Positions 30,709-41,144 of a DNA stretch of 64,000 nt are shown here, one piece after another (the first letter of the stretch is position 1; each line of letters opens with the position of its first letter). The notes beneath the pieces were generated by a model. That model made no database searches, was not told the DNA's origin, and saw nothing but the letters and a program-made list of their open reading frames with translations. Both the position numbers and the translations under genes were made by a program. The DNA comes from Rhynchopus euleeides (taxonomy: Eukaryota > Euglenozoa > Diplonemea > Diplonemida > Diplonemidae), in the NCBI GenBank assembly GCA_963210315.1, contig OY723322.1, positions 620,001 to 684,000 on the forward strand, in the 5' to 3' direction.

Positions 30709-31089
30709 AGCGGTTCATGATTACACACCCACCCCTCCCCCTTCCTCCCACCCAGTCCTCCCCACTTCTGTGGTGCGGCACGCTTTTCAAAGCGCTGCCA
30801 GCGCACTCTATCCTCTTGCCTGTGTGGCCGCCTGTGGCGCGTGCGAGTGGGCAATGCCATTTACACGTGCATGGCATCTCGCTGTCGCTGCTAACCTCGG
30901 TTGGGACGAAGGTAATCAAGGCGTGTCAGTCCAGTCTTCAGGTTCAGTTGCAGGATCCCCAACCCTCTGCTCTTTTGCTTACTTCTTCTGCTGTTCGCGT
31001 GATTGACTGGTCCAGCTCACCCACACCCTACAGGCCCACACACACGTCGCGCGTTCCCGGAGAGGGAACGCCGCACAGGGTGGGGAAGA

Positions 31090-32233
31090 ATGTTCCGCAA
31101 CACATTCCAGTCAGGATTCTTGTCAATCCTGTATAGTATCGGCAGCAGGCCACTGCAGATCTGGGATAAGCAGGTGAAGAATGGCCACATCAAGCGCATC
31201 ACCGATCAGGTATTGTGTTGTCAACGCATAGTGCAGGTGCAGACCCTGCCACTTATTTGCAGCCTTTGTGTTGTGCCACACAAATCCAGTGCGCCCAACC
31301 CGGGTTTGTGTGCAGGACCGTGTGACGCAGCAGTACTGAAGATTGTGTATGGCCACCACTACACTGCCGCACAGGACATCCAGTCGAGTGTGCTGGAGCT
31401 GATCGGGGCCAACGTGAACACAAACTACATCACGTGCCCGGCAGACCCACAGAAGACCCTTGGGATCAAGCTGCCCTTCCTTGTGATGATCATCAAGAAC
31501 CTGAAGGTGTGCCTCCTTGGATTTAGTTTGTGCGAGCAGCAGGAACCTGTGCCAGTATTCGGGCATGCAGTACAGCCAGACATCAGCGTGGTGGTCTCGA
31601 TCGGCGAATCCCCTGCGGTTATTCTTCCGCCCACCGCTTCACACCACAGGGTTTGGTTTGACTGCCAGCTGGCGTTTCCCGTGCCTTGTGTGACAGCTTG
31701 CAACCCTCGGCTCTTTCATCACCGATAGTGGCCATCCAACAGCGCTGCTCCACCCAACAGCAGGCTCAGAGCATCTCTGCTCTGAGCCGAACCACGCCGC
31801 CTCTTTTGGAGACTCTCTTTGGCGATGTGCCACCCCCACCCCACCCCCCCCTCCCACCAACCCCATGTGCAGAAATACTTCACATTCGAGGTGCAAGTGC
31901 TGGACGACAAGAACGTCCGCCGGCGTTTCCGTGCCAGCAACTACCAGAGCACGACGCGGGTGAAGCCCTTCATCTGCACGATGCCCATGAGGCTTGATGA
32001 GGGGTGGAACCAGATCCAGTTCAACTTGTCTGACTTCACCCGACGGTATGTGTGCTGGTGCCTCTTCTGTGCTTATTGTGTACTACAGGGCGTACGGGAC
32101 GAACTACATCGAGACACTGAGGGTGCAGGTGCACGCAAACTGCAGGGTGCGTCGCCTGTACTTCTCCGACCGCCTGTACAGCGAGGAGGAGCTCCCGCCG
32201 GAGTTCAAGCTCTTCCTCCCGATCGCGAAGTAG
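31090..32233 (+). CDS. CFAP20: CFAP20 (BUG22/GTL3), copy 2, four exons
   Basis: Exons are 31090-31209, 31375-31506, 31873-32045 and 32089-32233, identical in length to copy 1. About five synonymous and no amino-acid differences were found by eye. Intron 3 (43 nt) differs at one base. Intron 1 is 165 nt against 53, with both ends shared and ~112 extra internal bases. Intron 2 (366 against 196 nt) is essentially unrelated. Flanks diverge immediately outside ATG and stop. Function is as for copy 1. Confidence 0.97.
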
Positions 32234-32767
32234 AGTGCACCCACTGTGCGATGTGCACACCTGCCTCCTCTCCGCCCAGTCTCTCCACCTTCTCCTCCTC
32301 TTCCTCCTCCGCTGCTGACTGGAGCCCCGTGGCGCTGCGCGCGGCTCGCCTCACACACTTCTGCGTGGAGGGAGTGCCGGGTGGCACCACTTCCCCCCCC
32401 TTTTCTTTGTTATTAAATCCCCTGACTGGCCCCCCTCCTCCACCCCGCACCCCTGCCCACCGGGCCAAACAGGGTTTACCTTGCCTAGATCACATCCCCC
32501 CCCCCCCATACCCCCCCACCCCCCACAGCCCCCGATGTGGCCAGGGCGGCGCAGGGGTGAGCGGAATTGCTTGGTGTCTGCCCATGTCCCCCACCCCCAT
32601 CCCACCCCCCCACCCCAAGCCTTGAACAACGCATTGTCTGGCCTCTCCATGTTGAACACCCTCTGCAGCCGCCACCGCCACCACCCTGCAGAGCACGGCT
32701 CTCGTCCTCCCCCTGATTTAAGCTGGCGCGCATTTCACCCCCCCGTCCCGCGACGAACGGGAGTCCG
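32234..32767. other. Intergenic, C-rich
   Basis: C-runs and pyrimidine tracts lie between CFAP20 copy 2 and the coiled-coil gene. No gene is supported; a 5'-UTR intron of the next gene is possible. Confidence 0.5.
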
Positions 32768-34213
32768 ATGGTGTCTCTTCACCAGCTGAACCATTCCCTG
32801 GATGACGAGATGCTGGGATATGCCCAGCCCAGGCATGCGCATCCCACCCGTGGGGACGGTGCACCGACAATGGAGTTCCTCATGTCCAAGCCGCTGCTGC
32901 CGGAGGCTGAGAAGTCGCACTTGCAGAAGGTGCTGGCAGCCCTCGTCAGCGCGGTGGAGGCACTGCAGGGCAAGGTGTCCGGCATCGAGAACAAGATGGG
33001 GCGCCTTTCGGAGACCTCTGACGAGAACACGCAGAATGTTCACTACATCTCCGCACAGACGAAGCAGCTGTCCCTGCAGATTGAGTCCCTCCGCAGCGAG
33101 CCCCCGATGAAGCGCGACGTGGAGGAGATGCGCAAAGGGCAGGCCAGCCAGCAGGAGGCTGTGGTGGAGATCCGCGGTGTGCTGGATGTGGTGCGGGGTA
33201 TGGTGGACCAGCGTGGGCGTGCCGCGGATGACTTCAAGGCAAGCCTGACGACCTCTGTCGAGACGCTGCAGCGCGATGTGGAGACGCGCAACCGCTCCGT
33301 CACCGAGGCGATGAACGACCTTGCCAACCGGGTTGACTGCAAGACGGAGACGGCGGATCTCGACAAGGTGGTGGCACAGGTCGAGGATGCCAACAAGAGG
33401 CAGCACACAGAGATCGAGACGATGCGGAGGCAGTCCGCCGCTTCGGAGGAGCTGGTGAAGCGTCAGGCGGGTGAGCTGGAGCAGCTCCGCCTGACCCTCA
33501 TTTCGCGCGACAGGCAGCATGCTGAGCAGGTTACTGCTCTGGAGGCTGCCATCGAGGCTGCGGGGAAGCGCAGCAGCCAGGCTGCCCTGACGGAGATGAA
33601 TGATCTGCGCTCCACAATCCACATCCACACGCGGAAGGTTGATGAGTCCATTGTCACCCTGGAGCGTGACATCGATGGGCGTGTGGGCAGCATGGAGCAG
33701 CGTCTGGCAACGCGTTTGGATGAGATTGTGTCGCGTCGCACCGTCGGGATGGACGACGGGCTGCAGCGCCTGCGTGAGCTGGTCAACCGGATGCAGGGTG
33801 ACATTGCCGCAACGAATGACCACGTCACCAAGGTGGAGAGCGACTTCAGGGGGAGCTTCAACCGCATGCGCGATGACACCGACCACAAGCTGCTGGAGCT
33901 GCTCAACGCTGTGCAGGGTGTGGAGCACGCCAAGTCAGCCCTGGAGAGGCAGGTTGCGGAGGCGGGGCGTATCATGTGCCAGGGGATTCCCATCTTCACC
34001 TCTGCCGTGGCGGACTCGCCCCCGTCGCTGAAGGGGCGGCACTCGCACAGCCACTCGCACCACCACCACCAGCACAGCGACAGTGGGATGAACGACCCTG
34101 AGAGGCGCGACTCGTCCTTCTCGCCGACGCGACCCCCTGCCGCAGCACCGCACAGTGGTGGTTACAAGGGTGGGCCTGGCGCCCTGTGCTCCTGTGACGA
34201 TGATATCTTCTAG
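32768..34213 (+). CDS. Long coiled-coil protein, unknown
   Basis: ATG 32768 to TAG 34213 encodes 481 residues. Residues ~45-405 are almost entirely amphipathic helix with heptad spacing (QKVLAALVSAVEALQGKVSG, RSVTEAMNDLANRVDCKTET), implying a long rod-like dimer. The C-terminal ~75 residues are disordered, with a His/Ser-rich stretch (HSHSHSHHHHQHS) and a terminal CSCDDDIF. There are no membrane or enzyme motifs. Such proteins are common in basal-body, pellicle or flagellar structures, and the neighbourhood contains CFAP20, but that association is only suggestive. An alternative ATG (MEFLMSKPL, about 32870) is possible. Confidence 0.78.
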   Translation: MVSLHQLNHSLDDEMLGYAQPRHAHPTRGDGAPTMEFLMSKPLLPEAEKSHLQKVLAALVSAVEALQGKVSGIENKMGRLSETSDENTQNVHYISAQTKQLSLQIESLRSEPPMKRDVEEMRKGQASQQEAVVEIRGVLDVVRGMVDQRGRAADDFKASLTTSVETLQRDVETRNRSVTEAMNDLANRVDCKTETADLDKVVAQVEDANKRQHTEIETMRRQSAASEELVKRQAGELEQLRLTLISRDRQHAEQVTALEAAIEAAGKRSSQAALTEMNDLRSTIHIHTRKVDESIVTLERDIDGRVGSMEQRLATRLDEIVSRRTVGMDDGLQRLRELVNRMQGDIAATNDHVTKVESDFRGSFNRMRDDTDHKLLELLNAVQGVEHAKSALERQVAEAGRIMCQGIPIFTSAVADSPPSLKGRHSHSHSHHHHQHSDSGMNDPERRDSSFSPTRPPAAAPHSGGYKGGPGALCSCDDDIF

Positions 34214-35606
34214 GCGCATTGAGAGAGGGTGGATCGGAGGGGGGCAGGGAGGGGAGGGGGGGAACCCCTGACGTGGTGTCTGGTGGTCCCCCCCCCCCCG
34301 CCCCCGCCCCCTCTCGCCCCCTAGTAACGTAGATATATCCCCCAGCCTCCGACCCGAAAATCTCCCTCCCCCAACCACGCCCCCTCCCACATCCCAATGT
34401 ACTTAGCTTTTCCTTTGGTATCCCTGCCACCTCAGATTCATTTTTTTTGCCACTGCCGCGTTTTTTTACGGCGATGCACGTCCCCGCCTGGTCTAACACA
34501 TTTCTGCCAGCGGGGTTGGGCCTTGCTTGATGTGGCACAGAGATGGCCTGATATGGCCTTTTTTTTCCGTAGATGCGTCTCCTCTCCGTCATTTTTTTGT
34601 GCTTGGGGGAGGGCGGCATTAGGTGGTGTCATATCGTTCGTGCCGTACGAACGGCACATGCAACAGCAATGCATGCAGTCCCTTTTGAGGGATTCTTCAG
34701 GCGCCTCTTCTGAACGAACCTCTCTCTGCTAAGCCGTGGTGTCACAGGGCGGTGCTCTGTTCACATTCTGGCTTCTGCTTGCCTGCCTGGACTCCGGGGG
34801 GGTGGAGAGCTTGCCCTGCCATAGCAACCCACCACGAGGCAGAAACGCCTCGTCTCAGGTCTGCCAGCCCGTTTTGGTTAGATGCCACGCCGGGGTCTGG
34901 CAGATAATTGGTCATTCATGTGGTGGGTTTCCGACGCCATTCCTTCCGCACAAATTATCCCTTCCGCAAAAAAATTTCCCCCCCCCACCCCCCACACACA
35001 CAACCATGTAGATGCCACCCGATCCCCTCTCCTTCCCTCCCGGCAAGCTGGATTGCCGGGTAGGGAAGGAGAACCGCGGTGCCCTTGTTGAGGCACATAT
35101 CGTCATTCATCACTGCTGCAAAAAAGAGAATTGAATTTGCTTTTTTTAACCTTTTGAGACCGGTGGGGGGGCGACTTAATTCACCCAAAATCCGGGATTT
35201 TGGCCACCTTCCCCAGTAAGGATTTTTCCACTCCACCAAAATCAGAATTTCCTTTTATGGTGAACTGCGTTGTTTCAGAACGATCCGAGAATCAACTTTT
35301 TTTTGAGAAAAAGAATTTTTTTTCACGGCCGGCCACTCGCAATGGCCACCCAAAATATTCTTGGGCGGTTATAGGGCCCAATCACACATCTGAACCAGAC
35401 CCCCAGATCTGAGAAAAAAGTCCGAAAATGCGTTTTTCGGGCAGAACGGGGACAGCGCATTCCACGATGCCAAGATTTTCTGAAAAATTCCAAAAAAATG
35501 GCGCCGCCAGGGCGGAGGCTCCCACACCTTCAACACAGCCCCCTCTGGCACCTCTGGCGGAACAGCCCCCGGTGGGGCTGGCGGGATCCAGGGGGTTGCT
35601 GCGACG
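34214..35606. other. Intergenic with inverted repeats
   Basis: No gene is supported. A hairpin lies at 35031-35069 (CCTTCCCTCCCGGCA pairing with TGCCGGGTAGGGAAGG, one bulge). A short palindrome lies near 34637-34655 (CGTTCGT...ACGAACG). The 35100-35500 part is AT-richer, and its segment TTTATGGTGAACT...CAGAACG (about 35256-35284) recurs inverted near 37358-37384. Confidence 0.5.
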
Positions 35607-36131
35607 ATGATGCGCAACGCCGCGCAGGCCCGCCGGGACGGGCAGCGCCGCAGCCGGACGGCCGCGTCCTCGAGACGCCTGGAGGAGCTGCGTCAGGGTG
35701 ACGCGGCGGGCCCCATGGAGTTCGACGACGACCCGGCGAACGTGTGGGAGCCCGAGGACGACCTCCAGGCCATCGACGCCTACGGGGACGACGAGACGCC
35801 CGCGGCGAACATCCCCGCTCTGCAGGAGCTTGCGGCGTCCCGTGTCTGGGCCGAGGGGGTGGTAGCGCGGGCCCGCGGCATGGCCCCCTGCGTCTCGATG
35901 GGAGGAGCCATCCCCCGCACCGTCGAGGCGTGGAGGCACTGCTTCCACCCCAGCTATGGCCTTTGCCCCCTCTCGCCCAGGGTGGCAGGTGACGTAGCGG
36001 CGGAGTGGCTGCAGGCGCGCATCCTGCAAGGGGGCGCGCAGGCCGAGCCCGGGAACCAGACGAGGGAGCCGGGGGTCAGCCTGCGCGTCTACATGCGCAA
36101 GCTGCAGACGGAGGTGGAGCGGGGCGAGTAG
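35607..36131 (+). CDS. Small acidic/basic protein, unknown
   Basis: ATG 35607 to TAG 36131 encodes 174 residues. The N-terminus is basic (AQARRDGQRRSRTAASSRRL). An acidic middle follows (MEFDDDPANVWEPEDDLQA), then a mixed globular-looking part with Trp and Cys (TVEAWRHCFHPSYGLCPLS). Codon composition matches the neighbouring real genes. No family is recognised and the start could lie in an upstream exon. Confidence 0.5.
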   Translation: MMRNAAQARRDGQRRSRTAASSRRLEELRQGDAAGPMEFDDDPANVWEPEDDLQAIDAYGDDETPAANIPALQELAASRVWAEGVVARARGMAPCVSMGGAIPRTVEAWRHCFHPSYGLCPLSPRVAGDVAAEWLQARILQGGAQAEPGNQTREPGVSLRVYMRKLQTEVERGE

Positions 36132-36325
36132 GCGGAGCAGCGTCCCCACCCCCACCACCCCCCCCCCCCCCCGGGACCTTCCCCCCCCCCCCCTTTCATA
36201 GATGTGTGCAGGTGGCCGTTGTGAATGGTTAGACAGGGGCTGGCCACCCCCTCCCCCGGGCTCTGCACAGCAGGTCTGGGTTAGAAACAACATAACCCCC
36301 CCCCCTTCCTCCCCTCCCTTCCTCC

Positions 36326-36460
36326 CCCCTCCCCTCCCCTCCCCTCCCCTCCCCTCCCCTCCCCTCCCCTCCCCTCCCCTCCCCTCCCCTCCCCTCCCCT
36401 CCCCTCCCCTCCCCTCCCCTCCCCTCCCCTCCCCTCCCCTCCCCTCCCCTCCCCTCCCCT
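36326..36460. repeat. (CCCCT)n pentanucleotide array
   Basis: About 27 uninterrupted CCCCT units follow degenerate units from about 36300. The complementary strand is (AGGGG)n, a G-quadruplex-prone sequence. Confidence 0.97.
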
Positions 36461-39011
36461 ATTGATGTCCCCCCCCCCCCTCCCCCAGCGCTTTGCCGCT
36501 CGTGTGAGTACCGCCCTGACTGGGAGAAAGGGTAGGGCTGGTTGGGTTGGCGGAGTTGGGCGGATGGGCGAAACGGAAAAATCGACGAGGTCGCAGCGTC
36601 AGGGCGTTCTGGGCTGGCTGGTGGTGGTTGGGACAAGACCGACGAGATTAGAAGCGGCACTGGTAGACGGGTTTTGAGGCCCCCCGAAAAAAAAAATCGA
36701 CTTTTGCCTGCTGACCCAATATTCCGGTGAAAAAGGTGTAAAATGCAGGGTCTGTGAGGTCGGGTCACCAGACCCAGGTGTGACTTTCGGGCAGTTTTGG
36801 GACATATCTTTCCAGAAACACGTTTTTTGGGTGCCTGGGGGTGTTTCGAGGCCATTTCTGTGGCCACAGATGCAGGACCCCCGGGTGGCCAAAAACCACC
36901 AAAAACCTGGAAATAGGTGGACTCCATATTTGGTCTCGGCAGGAAAATTTTTCAATTTTGGACTTTTTTCGAAAAAATTGTTGTCGTGAAACGCGCTGCT
37001 CTGGCCGTTTCCGAGAATATTTTTTTTTCCCGAATTTTTTTTCTGGCGATAGTGGGGCTATTTATGTAAATTTGGAAGGCCTCTCCAGGTTGTGTTACGC
37101 AGCCCAGTTTTTTGCACCCCCCCGGATTTTCGAAACATGGCGAAAACGCGCTTTTTCGAGACCAAAACAATTCACCATAAAAAAATCGAGGAAAAAGGTG
37201 GAGTACAGTCCCTGTTACTGGTAATGGAGAAAAATATCCCCAAAACCCCAAAAAACGCGATTTTCGGGATTTTCCGAAAAAGTGCATTTTTCTTCCTTGC
37301 AACCAATGTAGTCGGGAGACCGCATCGTAATTTTTCTCTTGCTTCTTTGCAACGTTCTGCGACATCTGAGTTCACCATAAAAAAAATCGATCAAAAATTC
37401 GTAGTGGAAAGCATATGGTTGCCCAGTGCGAAAAAAAATTGACTTTTCGACACACATGTGTGTCGCTAGGTACCTAAAGGTTAAACGCATCGAGGTGTAC
37501 GTTGTGGAAGCGGTATCCACAGCCCTGATACAGTAGGCGCAAGGCTTTGTTTTGCCGCCACCTCCTTCTCCCCACCGGGGCACGGGTCGTTCTCCCTGTC
37601 GCCCGTTGCAGGCGGGGCCCCTCCACCCCTCCACCCCGCCTGCTGTATGATGTTATTGCCGCGTGGGGGGAGCTTCTTTGGCTCGTGAGAGGCGACGCCC
37701 CTGCGGTGTGATTGTTGCTGCATTCTTTGCCAACTTCCTCCGGTGCCGCGGTGCCCTTGTGGTTGTTTGCCTCCCGGTTTCCCCAGCCTTCTCCCCCGCG
37801 GGTGGGGGGGGGATGGGAAATGGGTGTGTGCAGACAGACCCAGCATGGCAAACAAAAGAATCACAGCGGGATTCACCAAGGCATTCTCGGACACCACCTC
37901 AGATCAAAGGGGGGTAGTTGGGTTCCTCGCGGAACAACAGCTTGCAGTACTGTTTCTGCGCCCTTCGTTTTAGACTGGTTACGAGTGATGAAGCGTGGCG
38001 GTCGCGAAGTAACGAAGAGAATTGGACGACTATAGCTTTGGGGCCAGCACCTTCATGCCTCAACACAGCCTTGAAACAGCAAATGCACTCACAGTTGCTG
38101 GGCAGGGGTGGTTTCGACCAGAAAGCGAAAGGAGTGCGATTTCCTCTTTTCTCGACACATAATCACATCTCGCCTCCTCCCCCACCAACCACGCCACACG
38201 CATGCGTGACAACCTCTGGCAGAGCCATTGCCCCTCCCCGCTCTCTGGTGGGCCAGGCAATGGCAGGTCACCGCACTCCTCAGGACGTCTCTGCGAATTG
38301 GTTGGCCCAACTCTTGAACAACGGAAACAAATCGTGCTGCCGAAAAGTGCTACAGAGCTGCTCGGGGTTGAGCGGAGCCCGTGCGAAACCCTGAAACAGC
38401 AGCCCCATCACAGGGGGCTCTGAGGAGCCACTGGCTGAAAGAATCGCTCGAAGTCGTTCAGAACCTGTTTTCCTCCCGGCAATGCCACAGAAAAATCCTA
38501 CACACCGGGCAGCAGGATGCCGCTGGCCTCCCTGCAAGCCTGCTCAGGTCAGGACACGCCCTCTGTGTGGGTACATCCTCTCTCCCCATAACACCCACCC
38601 CATTTGCTGTTGTTGCTGTTTTCTTCTCTCCCCTCCCCACCCCCCCCCTGCGGTTTATTGTAGATTTAATGAACCAGCAGCACTGCACAGGCCGCGGCCT
38701 GTTCAGTGCGTGTCAACCAAAAGAAGCACCCGCCTCACCCCAGCCCCCTCTGACGTCTGATAGCCTCTGGAGGCTCACACGCACACAGCGGATGTCTGCA
38801 AAGAGGCGGGGCGGCTGGCCCCGGAGAGAGGAAGCGAATGGGGTGGGGTGTTCTGAAGGCAGAGGCCATCTCACACACCCCACCCTTCCCTGGTGTGGCG
38901 TGGGCACATGGTAAGGTAACACATGCCGGAGGTGTGGGAAAGCAACAAATCTAGCACAGCGAAGCGCAGATCTGCCGAGCCCCCCCCCCCCCCCCCCCCC
39001 CAGATGAACTG
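36461..39011. other. Intergenic, repeat-like, no gene
   Basis: Positions 36660-37480 are AT-richer, with recurrent TTCACCATAAAAAAATCGA (about 37161 and 37371) and an 18-bp perfect palindrome CGACACACATGTGTGTCG (about 37448-37465). Positions 37500-39000 have no protein-like frame. A run of ~21 C precedes hAT-like element 3. Confidence 0.55.
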
Positions 39012-39387
39012 ACCTCCCCCCAGGGCAATTCCTAACTATCGACCCATCGACCCACCAAAAACCGGTTTCCCCCCCCCCACTTTTTCCATCGACCCACCGA
39101 ATTTCTGGGTCGGTGGGTCGATGGGTTCATGGGTTGAGGGGATCGCCCCGTCAACCCATCAACCCACCGACTTTGGTCAGGGGCTTGACATGACATGGAT
39201 CCTGTCAACCTGTGAACAGATGTTCATGCCTCGTTGAAAATGGTCACAATACGCTTGCTCTGCCGCTCGCACTCATCTAGTCGTCGGCTTTTCGTCCTGC
39301 CTAACACCACAAATTCAGGAGGCTGCCTCGATCCAGCCCAGCAACAGCTAGGAAAAGTCAGAAAACACCTGTTCCTGACGGTTTCCA

Positions 39388-39446
39388 GCGACCAGCAACC
39401 TCCAGCAACCTCTAGCAACCTCTAGCAACCTCCAGCAACCTCCAGC
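39388..39446. repeat. 11-bp tandem repeat (CAGCAACCTCC)
   Basis: About five units of CAGCAACCTC(C/T) end directly at the first hairpin repeat of hAT-like element 3. Confidence 0.85.
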
Positions 39447-39885
39447 ACACTACCGTGGCCTCCGGCGGCTGGGGGGCAGAGCCCCCCAGACCCCCCTGTG
39501 GCGTGTCTTTGTGCGACAATTTATCGTCACATCGGGTAGGGTCTGGCCACTCAGGATGCAGCCCATTTCACGAATCTGCGCCCGCCAGGAATAAATTTGC
39601 TACCGTGGCCTCCGGCGGCTGGGGGGCAGAGCCCCCCAGACCCCCCCTGTGCCCTGTGTTTGTCCCATGAGTTCATCACGCAGCTGTTTCAAGTGGAGTC
39701 CCAAAAAGTGCAAGCCCTGTGGGTCGATGCTACGTCATCGTCTGTCATGCTGCCCACCCCGTCAATCATGGGGAGGTCCTGCACCCCAAGGAAGTTGCAG
39801 ATGCAATGGGCTTGAAGAAAACACGGGCCACCATGGAGCTGCTAGCTGAGCGCGCACGTTTCGCGCGAAGCGCGCGAAAAAATAT

Positions 39886-40785
39886 GTACCTACCCCCCCC
39901 CGTGTTTAAGTCCCCTATCCAAACGTCAAAATCGGGGCCAAGGGGACTTAAACACATCGGAGGGGACTTAAACACGCCTGTCACCTGTTTCCTGAGGGAA
40001 TCGGGGAGAGGCCGTATTATATCGATTCCGAGGCACATCTGGACAGATTCTGGGGACCTGGGTGCTGGGGCCTCAAACCCCTTTGCCTCTCACACTGCTT
40101 CAGGGCCACCCTACTCTGCCAAGCACTGCCCATAACCACTGACTTGGGGTGGTCAGGCTGCCAAAGCTGCAGGGCAAGCAACCCAAGGGGGCCTGAAGCG
40201 CAAGAGATGTCGTGCCTCAGGGGTTGATGCTAGCCCTGGGAGGTGTCAAGCTTTCCACTAGATGTCCCATTGAAGATGGCATGTCCCCTGGGCCAACCGA
40301 CGTTCTCCCCTGGGAGACGGGACACACGGCGGGTGCTCAGGCGGGGCCAGCTGGGGGTGGCAGTATGGGTGGCGTGGGGATCCGAGGGCGCTGAGCACTG
40401 GCACACTGCGGCCCTCGCCACTGCTAGCAGCCCCGCTGTGCCGCAGAATTGATTCCCGACTCCAGTGCGACAAGAGGGGCTGGCGCACGACCTGCATCGC
40501 ACACAGCGAGGCTGTGGATGAGGACGAGCGACGTGACCCGGACTGCCCCCTGCGGGGCAGTCCGGGCCGCGCGGGTATCCGAAGCCCCCAGGCTCCCTCC
40601 CTGGCCTCCACACGTGCCTCACATCCTGGTGGTCCGCCAACGGACACCTGGAAAAATCGAGAAAAAATGCCCCCCAACCAAACTACTAGACCGGGGTGTT
40701 TAAGTCCCTTCGGGAAAATTGGCCGCCGAGGGGACTTAAACACATCATATGGATAGGGGACTTAAACACGGGGAGGGGTAGGTAC
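39886..40785. mobile_element. GTAC-bounded inverted-repeat element, copy 2
   Basis: This 900-bp element aligns with copy 1 (3194-4088) over its full length with few substitutions and small indels. It has the same ~35-bp inverted repeats and six GTGTTTAAGTCCCCT-type motifs. It is inserted at GTAC inside hAT-like element 3, at the 3' end of the minus-strand AT-hook gene. The frames seen in copy 1 are shifted here, confirming that the interior is non-coding. Confidence 0.88.
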
Positions 40786-41144
40786 CCCCCTTTTTGACAG
40801 TCTTTGCCCAGCTCGAGCATGTTCATCCTCCCCCGCATGTTCTCGTGCGACAGCTCGTAGGCCTCCCTCTGCTCCCTCATGCGCTTCTTGAGGTCGTTCT
40901 GCTCCGCCACCTTGTTCAGTTCCCACTGCCTCAGGAACAGGGCGAATCTCTTCGTGATGTACTCCCTAGCCTTCACCAGGCTGTACATGTCCTCGAGTGG
41001 TTCTGCACGCTTCTGCACCTCTTGCACCATGTCGTTTAGTTGAATCTCGAAGGGCTTCTTTGTGTTTTTACGCCCCTTGGGGCGTCCCGCCTTCTTCGGT
41101 GCTGGCTTTGCAGCAGACTTCAGAACAATTTTCTTACCCCCCAT
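40786..41144 (-). CDS. AT-hook / coiled-coil protein, 3' end interrupted by GTAC element
   Basis: ATG 41144 (MGGKKIVLK) opens a frame with a basic N-terminus and an AT-hook-like core (KKAGRPKGRKNTKK). A helical, charged region follows (FEIQLNDMVQEVQKRAEPLE, KKRMREQREAYELSHENMRG). At 40785 the frame runs into the GTAC element and ends in its repeat sequence, so the native C-terminus is not read normally. If GTAC is a 4-bp target duplication, the frame across the empty site continues on the far side of the element to a stop near 39766. The gene lies within hAT-like element 3 near its right end, so it is probably element cargo. AT-hooks bind the minor groove of AT-rich DNA. Confidence 0.55.

Noticed and set aside
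32735-33928. 397-codon minus-strand frame
   Set aside because: It is the antisense of the coiled-coil gene; the heptad pattern lies on the plus strand.
36200-36927. Frames across the CCCCT array giving GEGRGG repeats
   Set aside because: They are translation of a simple repeat, not a gene.
39719-39885. Helix-turn-helix-like plus-strand frame (PKEVADAMGLKKTRATMELL)
   Set aside because: It resembles an HTH, but no start, continuation or partner exon was found. The minus strand is also open, as a possible continuation of the AT-hook gene.
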